Source: Clostridia bacterium (GTDB lineage Bacteria; Bacillota; Clostridia; Oscillospirales; CAG-272). Taken from it: a DNA stretch of 64,000 nucleotides. A model generated the notes under the pieces. It had not been told where the DNA came from and ran no database searches. It worked only from the letters and a program-made list of their open reading frames with translations. A program made the position numbers and the translations under genes. The stretch covers positions 1 to 64,000 of the forward strand of contig JAFVXH010000017.1 of NCBI GenBank assembly GCA_017501225.1, given 5' to 3'. Shown in pieces: positions 16,199-24,616 of this stretch (position 1 is the stretch's first letter; every line of letters starts with the position of its first letter).

Positions 16199-16693
16199 AT
16201 GAACACGAAAATTAAGATTGTAGTACGCGATTACGGAGAAATGACCGCAGAGCTTTATCCCGATATGGCACCCAAGACGGTGGCGAACTTTGTCAAGCTG
16301 ATCGAGCAGGGCTTTTTCAGCGGTATGATCTTCCACCGCGTGATCAAGGGATTTATGCTGCAGGGCGGTGGATACGACGAGAGCTTTGAGGAGAAGGATG
16401 CGGACGCCATCGAGGGCGAATTCCGCGCGAACGGCTTTATGCAAAACACCTTAAAGCACACCCGCGGCGTGCTTTCCATGGCGCGCACGTCCGATCCCAA
16501 CTCCGCGTCCTCGCAGTTTTTCATCATGCACAAGGACGCGCCGCACCTGGATTCGCAGTATGCGGGCTTTGGCAAGGTGATCGAGGGGCTGGACGTCATC
16601 GATAAGATCGCAAGCGTTCCCACGGGACGCCTCGGCTACTTTGCGGACGTTCCCAGAACCCCCGTTGTCATTGAAAAAATCGAAATCGTCTGA
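16199..16693 (+). CDS. Cyclophilin-type peptidyl-prolyl isomerase
   Basis: A 164-residue cytoplasmic cyclophilin with the family signature (FHRVIKGFMLQGG, SMARTSDPNSASSQFFI) and no signal peptide. It catalyses cis-trans isomerisation of prolyl bonds. GAAAGGA lies upstream of the ATG, 53 bases after mrnC. Confidence 0.95.
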   Translation: MNTKIKIVVRDYGEMTAELYPDMAPKTVANFVKLIEQGFFSGMIFHRVIKGFMLQGGGYDESFEEKDADAIEGEFRANGFMQNTLKHTRGVLSMARTSDPNSASSQFFIMHKDAPHLDSQYAGFGKVIEGLDVIDKIASVPTGRLGYFADVPRTPVVIEKIEIV

Positions 16694-16707
16694 GAGAGGA
16701 TAGTACT

Positions 16708-17190
16708 ATGAACATCAAGCTTTTGAAGCTGCTCAATAAGGATTCCCGCACCGACGTCCGCGATCTTGCCGTCATGCTTTCGATGAGCGAGGAGCAGGTG
16801 CGTGCCGACATTGCCGAGCTGGAGCGCGAGGGCGTGATCCGCGGATACAAGGCTGTCATCGACTGGGACCGTCTGGACGGTGCGTACGTTTCCGCCATCA
16901 TCGAGATCAAGGTCACACCCAAGGCGGGCTTTGGCTTTGAGGACGTTGCCGCGAAGATCATGAAGTATCCCGCGGTGGAATCGGTCTATCTGATGTCGGG
17001 CGTATACGACCTGAACGTGGTGGTCAAGGGCAAGACCTTCCAGGAGGTCGCGCAGTTCGTCGCAAAGGAGCTGGCAACCCTGGAGTCCGTCACCTCCACC
17101 GCAACACATTTCGTGCTTCGCCGCTACAAGGAGCTTGACGTAGAGCTTCTGGGAAGCGGAAAGGATGAGAGAGGCAGCTATCTGTTATGA
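16708..17190 (+). CDS. Lrp/AsnC-family transcriptional regulator
   Basis: A 160-residue protein with an N-terminal helix-turn-helix (NKDSRTDVRDLAVMLSMSEE) and a C-terminal RAM ligand-binding domain (about 68-150). Its stop codon overlaps the start of the next gene, an aminotransferase (ATGATGG at 17187). The pairing suggests control of amino acid metabolism, although the ligand is unknown. Confidence 0.93.
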   Translation: MNIKLLKLLNKDSRTDVRDLAVMLSMSEEQVRADIAELEREGVIRGYKAVIDWDRLDGAYVSAIIEIKVTPKAGFGFEDVAAKIMKYPAVESVYLMSGVYDLNVVVKGKTFQEVAQFVAKELATLESVTSTATHFVLRRYKELDVELLGSGKDERGSYLL

Positions 17191-18356
17191 TGGATTACGG
17201 GCGACTCCTGTCTCCGACGGTATGCGAGATCAAGCCGTCGGGGATCCGAAAATTTTTTGACATTGCCGAAACCATGGAGGACGTGATCTCCTTGGGTGTC
17301 GGCGAGCCGGATTTTCTCACGCCGTGGGAGATCCGCAAGGCGGGAATTCTCTCTCTTGAGGGAGGAAAGACCCGCTATACCTCCAACCGCGGTCTTGCAG
17401 CCCTGCGCGAGGAGATCTGTAACTATATGAACCGCAAATACGGGATTTCCTACGACTCGCAGGGCGAGGTCCTTGTGACGGTGGGAGGCTCTGAGGGAAT
17501 CGATGCGGCACTGCGTGCCTGCCTTGAGGCAGGGGACGAGGTCATCATTCCGCAGCCGAGCTACGTGTGCTATGAGCCCATCGTAAGACTCTGCGGAGCA
17601 ACCCCCGTCATTATCAGAACGCGCGCAGAGCATGATTTCAAGCTGACCAAGGAGGAGCTGCAGGCGGCGATCACCCCACGCACCAAGGTGCTGATCCTGC
17701 CCTATCCCTGCAACCCCACCGGCGCCATTATGGAGCGCGGAGATCTCGAGGATCTTGCACAGGTGCTCAAAAATACCAATATTCTGGTGCTCTCGGATGA
17801 GATCTATGCCGAATTGACCTTTGGCGGCAAAAAGCACGTGTCGATCGCCTCGCTCGAGGGAATGAAGGAGCGGACGGTCGTGATCAACGGCTTTTCCAAG
17901 ACCTTCTCCATGACGGGCTGGCGCTTAGGGTTTGCCTGCGGTCCTGCTCCCGTCATGGCGCAGATGACCAAGATCCATCAGTACGCCATCATGTGCGCAC
18001 CTACCACCTCGCAGTACGCCGCGATCGAAGCACTCAAAAACGGCGACGAGGCAGTCGGCGCAATGCTGGAGGAATACGACATGCGCCGCCGTCTGATGGT
18101 GGAGGGATTTTGCCGCATCGGTCTTGCGTGCCGCGAGCCGAAGGGCGCGTTTTACACCTTCCCGAGCATTGCGTCCACGGGGCTTAGCAGCGAGGAATTC
18201 TGCGAGCAGCTGCTGTACGCCGAGCGTGTTGCCGTCGTTCCGGGCACTGCCTTCGGGCAGGGGGGCGAGGGCTTTATCCGCGCGTCCTACTGCTATTCGA
18301 CCGAGCATATTGCCGAGGCGCTTCGCCGCATCGAGCATTTTTTGAAGAACCGATAA
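17187..18356 (+). CDS. Class I/II pyridoxal-phosphate aminotransferase
   Basis: A 389-residue fold-type I aminotransferase with PYPCNPTGAIM and the PLP-lysine motif VINGFSKTFSMTGWRLGF at about residue 232. It resembles the aspartate/aromatic aminotransferase (PatA-like) group. Substrate specificity cannot be read. It is translationally coupled to the Lrp-type regulator. Confidence 0.93.
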   Translation: MMDYGRLLSPTVCEIKPSGIRKFFDIAETMEDVISLGVGEPDFLTPWEIRKAGILSLEGGKTRYTSNRGLAALREEICNYMNRKYGISYDSQGEVLVTVGGSEGIDAALRACLEAGDEVIIPQPSYVCYEPIVRLCGATPVIIRTRAEHDFKLTKEELQAAITPRTKVLILPYPCNPTGAIMERGDLEDLAQVLKNTNILVLSDEIYAELTFGGKKHVSIASLEGMKERTVVINGFSKTFSMTGWRLGFACGPAPVMAQMTKIHQYAIMCAPTTSQYAAIEALKNGDEAVGAMLEEYDMRRRLMVEGFCRIGLACREPKGAFYTFPSIASTGLSSEEFCEQLLYAERVAVVPGTAFGQGGEGFIRASYCYSTEHIAEALRRIEHFLKNR

Positions 18357-18386
18357 ATCAGGCCCTTAACGAAGAAAGGGGACAGC

Positions 18387-19769
18387 ATGAGTACAGAATA
18401 CAGAGTGGAGCACGACTCCATGGGAGAGGTGTCCGTTCGCGCGGACCGACTTTGGGGTGCTCAGACCGAGAGAAGCCGCAACCATTTTTGCATCGGTGTC
18501 GGAAACGAGCCGATGCCGACCGAGATCGTCCGCGCCTTCGCGCTTCTCAAAAAGGCAGCGGCAAGGGCGAATGCGGCGCTCTCTCCCGAACGGATCACAG
18601 CCGAAAAATGCGAGGCGATCTGCAAGGTGTGCGATGAGATTTCGGAGGGCAAGCTGGACGCGCATTTTCCGCTCGTGGTATGGCAGACGGGTTCGGGTAC
18701 GCAGAGCAACATGAACGCAAACGAGGTCATTGCCAACAGAGGCAATCAGATCTTGGGAAAGCAAGCGCTTCATCCCAACGACGACGTCAACTGCTCGCAG
18801 TCCTCAAACGATACCTTCCCCACGGCGATGCATATTTCAGCCGTTCTTGGGATCCGGAATTCTCTTTTGCCCGCGCTGGACGGGCTGATCGCCACGATGT
18901 GCCGATTGGAGGGAGAAAACGCTGACGTCATCAAATGCGGCAGAACGCATCTGCAGGATGCGACACCCATCCGCTTCTCTCAGGAGATCTCGGGCTGGCG
19001 CGCGTCCTTGCAGCGGGACCGAGCGCTGATCGAGTCTGCAACCGAGGCGCTTTCCGAGTTAGCCCTTGGCGGTACTGCCGTTGGGACGGGACTGAATGCG
19101 CCCGCGGGCTTTGACGCTTTGGTAGCAAAGGAGATCAGCACGCTGTGCGGTGTGGAATTCAAGACTGCCGAGAATAAATTTCACGCGCTGACCTCCAAGG
19201 ATGAGCTTGTGTTTGCGCACGGAGCCCTCAAGGCACTCGCGGCGGATCTGATGAAGATCGCGAACGACGTGCGCTGGCTTGCGTCCGGTCCTCGCGCAGG
19301 ACTTGGCGAGATCTTCATTCCCGAAAACGAGCCCGGCTCCTCCATTATGCCGGGAAAGGTCAATCCCACGCAGTGCGAGGCGGTCACGATGGTCGCTACG
19401 CAGGTGATGGGGAATGACGTCGCGGTGGGCATTGCCGCATCGCAGGGGAATTTCGAGCTCAACGTCTTTATGCCGGTCTGCGCCTATAATTTTTTGCAGT
19501 CGGTGCGCTTGCTTGCCGACGCGATGACGTCCTTTGATACGCATTGCGTGCGAGGGATCGTCGCAAATCGCGAGAAAATGAAGGAAAATCTTGACCGCTC
19601 GCTGATGCTGATCACGGCACTCAGCCCGCACATCGGGTACGAGAATGCCGCAAGGGTGGCAAAGCTTGCGCACAGGGAGGATCTGACGCTAAGAGAAGCG
19701 TGCGTCAAGCTGGGAGTTTTGACGCCCGAGCGCTTTGACGAGCTCTTTCATCCCGAGCAGATGGTGTAA
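18387..19769 (+). CDS. fumC: Class II fumarate hydratase
   Basis: A 460-residue homotetrameric fumarase-type enzyme. The signature GSSIMPGKVNPTQCE is at about residues 316-330, and QTGSGTQSNMNANEV and NCSQSSNDTFPTAMH are in the N-terminal third. It interconverts fumarate and malate. The PTQCE ending favours fumarase over aspartase. It is the last gene of the operon that starts at 15094. Confidence 0.95.
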   Translation: MSTEYRVEHDSMGEVSVRADRLWGAQTERSRNHFCIGVGNEPMPTEIVRAFALLKKAAARANAALSPERITAEKCEAICKVCDEISEGKLDAHFPLVVWQTGSGTQSNMNANEVIANRGNQILGKQALHPNDDVNCSQSSNDTFPTAMHISAVLGIRNSLLPALDGLIATMCRLEGENADVIKCGRTHLQDATPIRFSQEISGWRASLQRDRALIESATEALSELALGGTAVGTGLNAPAGFDALVAKEISTLCGVEFKTAENKFHALTSKDELVFAHGALKALAADLMKIANDVRWLASGPRAGLGEIFIPENEPGSSIMPGKVNPTQCEAVTMVATQVMGNDVAVGIAASQGNFELNVFMPVCAYNFLQSVRLLADAMTSFDTHCVRGIVANREKMKENLDRSLMLITALSPHIGYENAARVAKLAHREDLTLREACVKLGVLTPERFDELFHPEQMV

Positions 19770-19801
19770 GAGCGTTTTATTCACAAGCAGATCCATGTAA
19801 G

Positions 19802-19827
19802 CGGGCGACCATTGGTCGCCCGTTTTT
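19802..19827 (+). terminator. Terminator after fumC
   Basis: A 10-bp GC-rich stem (19802-19811 with 19813-19822) followed by five T. Confidence 0.88.
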
Positions 19828-19876
19828 CATTCCCGGGCGGCTTGCAAAAACTTTCTTTTCCATCTTTATAAATCTC

Positions 19877-19905
19877 TTGACAAAAAATGGGGAATGGTTT
19901 ATAAT
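19877..19905 (+). promoter_or_regulatory. Promoter of the transketolase-maf operon
   Basis: TTGACA (19877-19882) and TATAAT (19900-19905), spacer 17. A perfect consensus match. Confidence 0.9.
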
Positions 19906-19948
19906 AAAAGAGATATAAAACAAAAAAGCTTCAGACAGGAGAACAGAC

Positions 19949-20770
19949 ATGGAACAGGCAAAATTACAAAAGCTTTGCGACATGGCACGTCGCATTCGCA
20001 TTGGCATTATCGAGGGAACGCACGCAGCAAAGTCGGGACATCCCGGCGGCTCGCTGTCCATCGCCGACATAATGGCATATCTCTACACCGAGGAGCTCAA
20101 CATTGATCCTCAGAACCCGACGATGGCAGACCGTGACCGCTTTGTCCTTTCCAAGGGACACTGCGCGCCTGCACTCTATTCGACGCTGGCAAACCGCGGC
20201 TATTTCCCCGTTGAGGAGCTGACCACGCTTCGCAAGCACGGCTCCCGTCTGCAGGGACATCCCGATATGACCCTGACGCCCGGTGTGGATATGTCCGCAG
20301 GCTCTCTGGGTCTTGGCATCAGCTCTGCTGCAGGTATGGCGCTCGCAGGCAAGGTGGACGGCAAGTCCTATCGCGTTTACACCATCATCGGTGACGGCGA
20401 GAGCGAGGAGGGACAGGTCTGGGAGGCATGCATGTTTGCCGCTCACTACAAGCTGGACAATCTCTGCGTGATCGTGGACTGGAACGGTCTGCAGATCGAC
20501 GGCCCCATTGCCGAGGTCATGGATCCCACTCCTCACGACAAGAAGCTGGAGGCGTTCGGCTTCCACGTCATTTCGATCGACGGTCACGATTTTGATGCGA
20601 TCGAGGCGGCTCTGGCAGAAGCAAAGACCGTAAAGGGCAAGCCCACCGCAATCGTCGCAAGAACGGTCAAGGGCAAGGGCGTATCCTTTATGGAAAACAA
20701 GGTAAACTGGCACGGCGCGGCTCCCAACGACGAGCAGTACGAGGCAGCGCTTGCCGAGCTGAATGCGTAA
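19949..20770 (+). CDS. Transketolase N-terminal subunit
   Basis: A 273-residue thiamine-diphosphate-binding half. It has HPGGSLSIADIMAYLY, the GHCAPALY stretch, and the GDGESEEGQVWEAC motif (about residue 150) with downstream N for metal and ThDP binding. The C-terminal half is encoded by the next gene. Split transketolases are common in Clostridia. Together they act in the non-oxidative pentose phosphate pathway. Confidence 0.95.
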   Translation: MEQAKLQKLCDMARRIRIGIIEGTHAAKSGHPGGSLSIADIMAYLYTEELNIDPQNPTMADRDRFVLSKGHCAPALYSTLANRGYFPVEELTTLRKHGSRLQGHPDMTLTPGVDMSAGSLGLGISSAAGMALAGKVDGKSYRVYTIIGDGESEEGQVWEACMFAAHYKLDNLCVIVDWNGLQIDGPIAEVMDPTPHDKKLEAFGFHVISIDGHDFDAIEAALAEAKTVKGKPTAIVARTVKGKGVSFMENKVNWHGAAPNDEQYEAALAELNA

Positions 20771-20783
20771 GGAGGATAAGACA

Positions 20784-21725
20784 ATGGCAGATAAGATCGC
20801 AACACGTGAAAGCTACGGCGCAGCTCTTGTAGAGCTTGCTGACAAATACGATTTTCTGGTCATGGACGCTGACCTTGCGGAGGCAACCAAGACCGTCAAG
20901 TTCAAAAAGGCACATCCTGAAAGATTCTTCGACTGCGGAATCGCCGAGGGCAACATGATGAGCGTTGCCGCAGGTATCGCGACCACCGGCAAGACCGTAT
21001 TCGCATCCACCTTCGCAATGTTCGCAGCAGGCAGAGCCTTCGAGCAGGTCCGTAACTCCATCGGATACCCGCACCTCAACGTCAAGATCGGCGCAACGCA
21101 CGCAGGCATCACCGTCGGTGAGGACGGCGCGACCCACCAGTGCAACGAGGATTTCGGTCTGATGAGAACCATCCCCGGCATGACCATCGTCAACCCCTCC
21201 GACGCCGTTGAGGCAAAGGCTGCGGTTGAGGCGGCGATCAACACAAACGGCCCGTTCTATCTCCGCTTCGGAAGATACGCGGTTCCCGTGATCAACGACA
21301 ATCCCGAGTATCACTTTGAGCTCGGCAAGGGCGTACTGCTGGCAGACGGCACGGACGTCACGCTGGTTGCGACCGGCATCATGGTTGCAATGGCTCTGGA
21401 GGCAAAGGAGCTTCTGGCGCAGGAGGGGATCTCCGCACGCGTCATCAACATTCACACCATCAAGCCCATTGATGCAGAGATCATTGAGAAGGCTGCAAAG
21501 GAGACCGGTGCGATCGTCACCGCTGAGGAGCACAACATCATCGGCGGTCTTGGCTCGGCTGTTGCCGAGGTCGTGGGCGAGTGCGCTCCCGTTCCCGTCG
21601 TACGCGTAGGCGTTCGCGACAGCTACGGACATTCCGGCACGGTTCCCGCACTGCTTGAGGCATACGGCTTGACACCCGCAAGCATTGCCGAGGCTGCAAA
21701 GAAGGCTCTGGCACTCAAAAAGTAA
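20784..21725 (+). CDS. Transketolase C-terminal subunit
   Basis: A 313-residue protein with the pyrimidine-binding domain (RFFDCGIAEGNMMSVAAGIA, TVGEDGATHQCNEDFGLMRT) and the C-terminal transketolase domain from about residue 190. GGAGG precedes the ATG at 20784, which lies 13 bases after the N-terminal subunit gene. The frame extends to 20763 without a binding site. Confidence 0.95.
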   Translation: MADKIATRESYGAALVELADKYDFLVMDADLAEATKTVKFKKAHPERFFDCGIAEGNMMSVAAGIATTGKTVFASTFAMFAAGRAFEQVRNSIGYPHLNVKIGATHAGITVGEDGATHQCNEDFGLMRTIPGMTIVNPSDAVEAKAAVEAAINTNGPFYLRFGRYAVPVINDNPEYHFELGKGVLLADGTDVTLVATGIMVAMALEAKELLAQEGISARVINIHTIKPIDAEIIEKAAKETGAIVTAEEHNIIGGLGSAVAEVVGECAPVPVVRVGVRDSYGHSGTVPALLEAYGLTPASIAEAAKKALALKK

Positions 21726-21800
21726 ATAGGATGGGGGAGAGGGGTTGCAAGGACAATTCTTCTCCCCTTGCCTTTTGATCCGGAAAGGAAGCTTGACACT

Positions 21801-22388
21801 ATGAAATACATTCTGGCATCCAAATCTCCGCGCCGTCGGGAGATTTTAGAAAATCTGGGAATTGATTTTGAGATCGTGACCGCCGACACCGACGAGAGCA
21901 GCGAGGAAAGAGATCCTTGCCGTCTTGTTGAAACGCTGGCGCGCCGCAAGGGTGAGGCAGTTTTGCAGCTTTTGCGAGGGGAGGGACGGGATCTGACCGA
22001 CACGGTGATCCTCTCCTCGGATACGGTGGTAGAGATCGACGGTGAGATCCTCGGAAAGCCGAAGGATCACGACGACGCGTTCCGCATGCTTTCGGCACTT
22101 GCGGGCAGACGCCATCGCGTCATCAGCGGTCTGTGTCTGCTCTCAAACGAAACATCGGGCGTTTCTCACGAGGTGACCGAGGTCGAATTTGACAGCATGA
22201 CCGAGCAGGAGATCGAGGACTATATTGCCAACACCAATCCCTACGATAAGGCGGGGGCTTACGCCATTCAAGGGGAGGCATCTCTCTGGATCCGCGGCAT
22301 CCACGGCTGCTATTTCAACGTCGTAGGACTCCCCGTACACCGCCTTCAGGTGCTGCACCGCGAAATTTTTGGAGAAAATTTGCGATAA
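21801..22388 (+). CDS. maf: Maf-family nucleoside triphosphate pyrophosphatase
   Basis: A 195-residue protein with the N-terminal SKSPRRREIL loop, the SSDTVVEIDGEILGKPKD motif and the YDKAGAYAIQGEAS motif near residue 150, all diagnostic of Maf. These enzymes hydrolyse non-canonical nucleotides or dTTP/UTP. The ATG at 21801 follows an AGGA sequence. Confidence 0.94.
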   Translation: MKYILASKSPRRREILENLGIDFEIVTADTDESSEERDPCRLVETLARRKGEAVLQLLRGEGRDLTDTVILSSDTVVEIDGEILGKPKDHDDAFRMLSALAGRRHRVISGLCLLSNETSGVSHEVTEVEFDSMTEQEIEDYIANTNPYDKAGAYAIQGEASLWIRGIHGCYFNVVGLPVHRLQVLHREIFGENLR

Positions 22389-22487
22389 AGGGTAGCCAAG
22401 CCAAAATCTTTATGTTATAATAAAAATAGTATCTATGATTTTGTTCGCGCGAGAGGCACGGTTGCGGACAGAAGGGAGGAACGGAGC

Positions 22488-23498
22488 ATGGCAAAGCAAA
22501 TCGGAATTGATCTTGGAACGTCGAGCACCATGATCTGTTCCAAGGAGAAGGGCATCATTATGCGCTCGCCCTCTGTGGTCTGCATCGAGCGAGGCACGCA
22601 CGACGTCATCGCGTCGGGTGTGAGCGCCAAGCGCATGATTGGAAAAACGCCGAGCAATATTCGCGCGCTCCGTCCCTTGAAGGACGGTGTTATCACTGAC
22701 CTTGAGGTGACCTCCCTGATGCTGCGGGATTTCTTTACGCGCCTGGATATGACCTCCATGTTCAACCGCCCGTCGGCACTCGTGTGCATTCCGCACGGTG
22801 TGACCGAGGTCGAGCGGCGTGCCGTGGAGGACGCGACCTTTGAGGCAGGCGCGAAGAACGTAGGATTGATCGAGGAGCCCATCGCGGCGGCGGTCGGCGC
22901 GGGGATCAAGGTTTCCAAGGCAAGGGGCGCTATGATCATCGACCTTGGCGGCGGTGTTTCGGAAACCGCGGTGCTCAGCCTTGGCGGCGTGGTGCAGTCC
23001 AATTCGGTCCGCATTGCGGGAGATGAATTGGATATCGCCATTATCTCCTACCTCAAGCAGCATCGCAACGTCCTGATCGGTGAGATCACCGCGGAGCGTC
23101 TGAAAAAGGCACTTGGCACTGCCATCCCCGGCATTGACCGAGGCACGATGGAGGTCTGCGGACGCGATCTGCGCACGGGACTTGCCAAAACCGTGGAGGT
23201 TACGACCGAGGAGGTTTACAGAGCTCTGCGCGAGCCGCTTTCCGAGATCCTGACCATGGTCAAGAGCACGCTGGAGGAAACGCCTCCCGAGCTTGCGGCG
23301 GATATTTTTGATTTCGGTATCGTGATGGTTGGAGGAGGCTCTTTGCTTCCCGGCATCGACCGCGCGGTGCAGGAGCGTACCGGTATTCGCGTTACGGTTC
23401 CCAAGGCACCCGCCGATTGCGTATGTCTTGGACTTCACCAGATGCTCAAAAGCGCGAACGGAGATTTTTCGGAATTCGTCCGATACAAGGTCAAATAA
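22488..23498 (+). CDS. mreB: MreB/Mbl-type rod-shape protein
   Basis: A 336-residue actin-like ATPase with phosphate-1 (GIDLGTSSTMI), phosphate-2 (MIIDLGGGVSETAVLSLGG) and adenosine (MVGGGSLLPGID) motifs. It polymerises on the membrane to guide lateral wall synthesis. mreC and mreD do not follow. Instead a CPBP protease and a PBP2-like transpeptidase do. A TATAAT at 22416-22421 may be its promoter, but the -35 box is poor. Confidence 0.92.
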   Translation: MAKQIGIDLGTSSTMICSKEKGIIMRSPSVVCIERGTHDVIASGVSAKRMIGKTPSNIRALRPLKDGVITDLEVTSLMLRDFFTRLDMTSMFNRPSALVCIPHGVTEVERRAVEDATFEAGAKNVGLIEEPIAAAVGAGIKVSKARGAMIIDLGGGVSETAVLSLGGVVQSNSVRIAGDELDIAIISYLKQHRNVLIGEITAERLKKALGTAIPGIDRGTMEVCGRDLRTGLAKTVEVTTEEVYRALREPLSEILTMVKSTLEETPPELAADIFDFGIVMVGGGSLLPGIDRAVQERTGIRVTVPKAPADCVCLGLHQMLKSANGDFSEFVRYKVK

Positions 23499-23575
23499 TT
23501 TACAGTGTATTTACGTCAAAGGGAAAGGCAGTCGTCGGCTGTCTTTCTTTTTCCAAGGAAGAAGGAGGAGAAGCT

Positions 23576-24568
23576 ATGGATTATGATCCCATTCCGGAGC
23601 AAACCGTGCCCCAAAAGCCGCCGATCCGCAGGCGCATGCTGTGGCTTGCGGTCCCGATGCTTGCTATTGCGTTCGTATTTGTATGCTCTGCGCTTTTGCA
23701 GGTGGTCCTGCACGCGCTGATGCTGAAGATTTACCCTTCGGTGACGATTGCTGCGTGGTATCCGTGGGTGCTTTCGATGCTCCCGATGTACGGCATCGCG
23801 ATGCCGCTCTCGCTCCTGATCTACAAATTGGCACCTGCGGATGAACCGGTCAAACGGGAGATGGATCCCTGGCATTGGCTTTTGGTGCTCGGCCTGTGCT
23901 TTTCCCTGACCTATCTCGGGAATTTTCTCGGCACGTTCGTCAATTATCTGATCGGTGTGATCACGGGGACGCCGCAGACCAACGAGTTTGCCGATGCCGT
24001 GACGGGCATGCCCCTGTGGGTGACAGTGCTGTTCGTCGGCGTTCTGGCTCCCATCATGGAGGAGATCTTCTACCGCAAGCTGGTCATTGACCGCATCGCG
24101 CGTTTTGGCGATCTTCCCGCGATTCTGATCTCGGGCATTCTGTTCGGTCTGATCCACGGCAACTTCAGCCAGTTCTTTTATGCCGCCGCCATCGGCACGG
24201 TCCTCGGCTACATCTACGTAAAGACGGGGAATATCCGCTATACCGTCCTTTTGCATATGTGCGTCAATTTTGTGGGCGGCGTGTATTCCAACGAGATGCT
24301 CAAGCGGCTGGATCTTGAGGCTTTGGAAACGGGTAGCTTCGTAGGGATCATCCGGAGCTTTAGCGGCTTGAATATGTATTACGCTTATCTGTTTTTTATG
24401 GCGTTTACCACGATTTTCGGCATCGTCGCGTTTTTCCTGTTGCGCCGACGCATCCATTTCTACCGTCCGTCGCAGTCCACAAGCGCGAAGGAATGGGCGA
24501 TCTTACTGCTCGCCAATCCTGCAAGCTACGTTCTGCTGGCGGTGATCGCGTTTCTGTTTTTGGTTTGA
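23576..24568 (+). CDS. CPBP-family intramembrane glutamic endopeptidase
   Basis: A 330-residue protein with about eight membrane segments and the Abi/CPBP catalytic motifs: EEIFYR at about residue 161, FGLIHGN at about 196 and HMCVNF at about 228. It is related to CAAX prenyl proteases. The start at 23576 has GGAGGAG upstream. The frame extends further but overlaps mreB. It lies between mreB and the PBP gene, so a link to envelope proteins is possible. The substrate is unknown. Confidence 0.9.
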   Translation: MDYDPIPEQTVPQKPPIRRRMLWLAVPMLAIAFVFVCSALLQVVLHALMLKIYPSVTIAAWYPWVLSMLPMYGIAMPLSLLIYKLAPADEPVKREMDPWHWLLVLGLCFSLTYLGNFLGTFVNYLIGVITGTPQTNEFADAVTGMPLWVTVLFVGVLAPIMEEIFYRKLVIDRIARFGDLPAILISGILFGLIHGNFSQFFYAAAIGTVLGYIYVKTGNIRYTVLLHMCVNFVGGVYSNEMLKRLDLEALETGSFVGIIRSFSGLNMYYAYLFFMAFTTIFGIVAFFLLRRRIHFYRPSQSTSAKEWAILLLANPASYVLLAVIAFLFLV

Positions 24569-24616
24569 TTGACCGCGCTTGCGCGCAACCGATTATTTTG
24601 GAAAGGAGGTGGCACC

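Noticed and set aside
19949-21725. Frameshifted transketolase
   Set aside because: Two separate genes with their own ribosome binding sites; split transketolase is normal in Clostridia.
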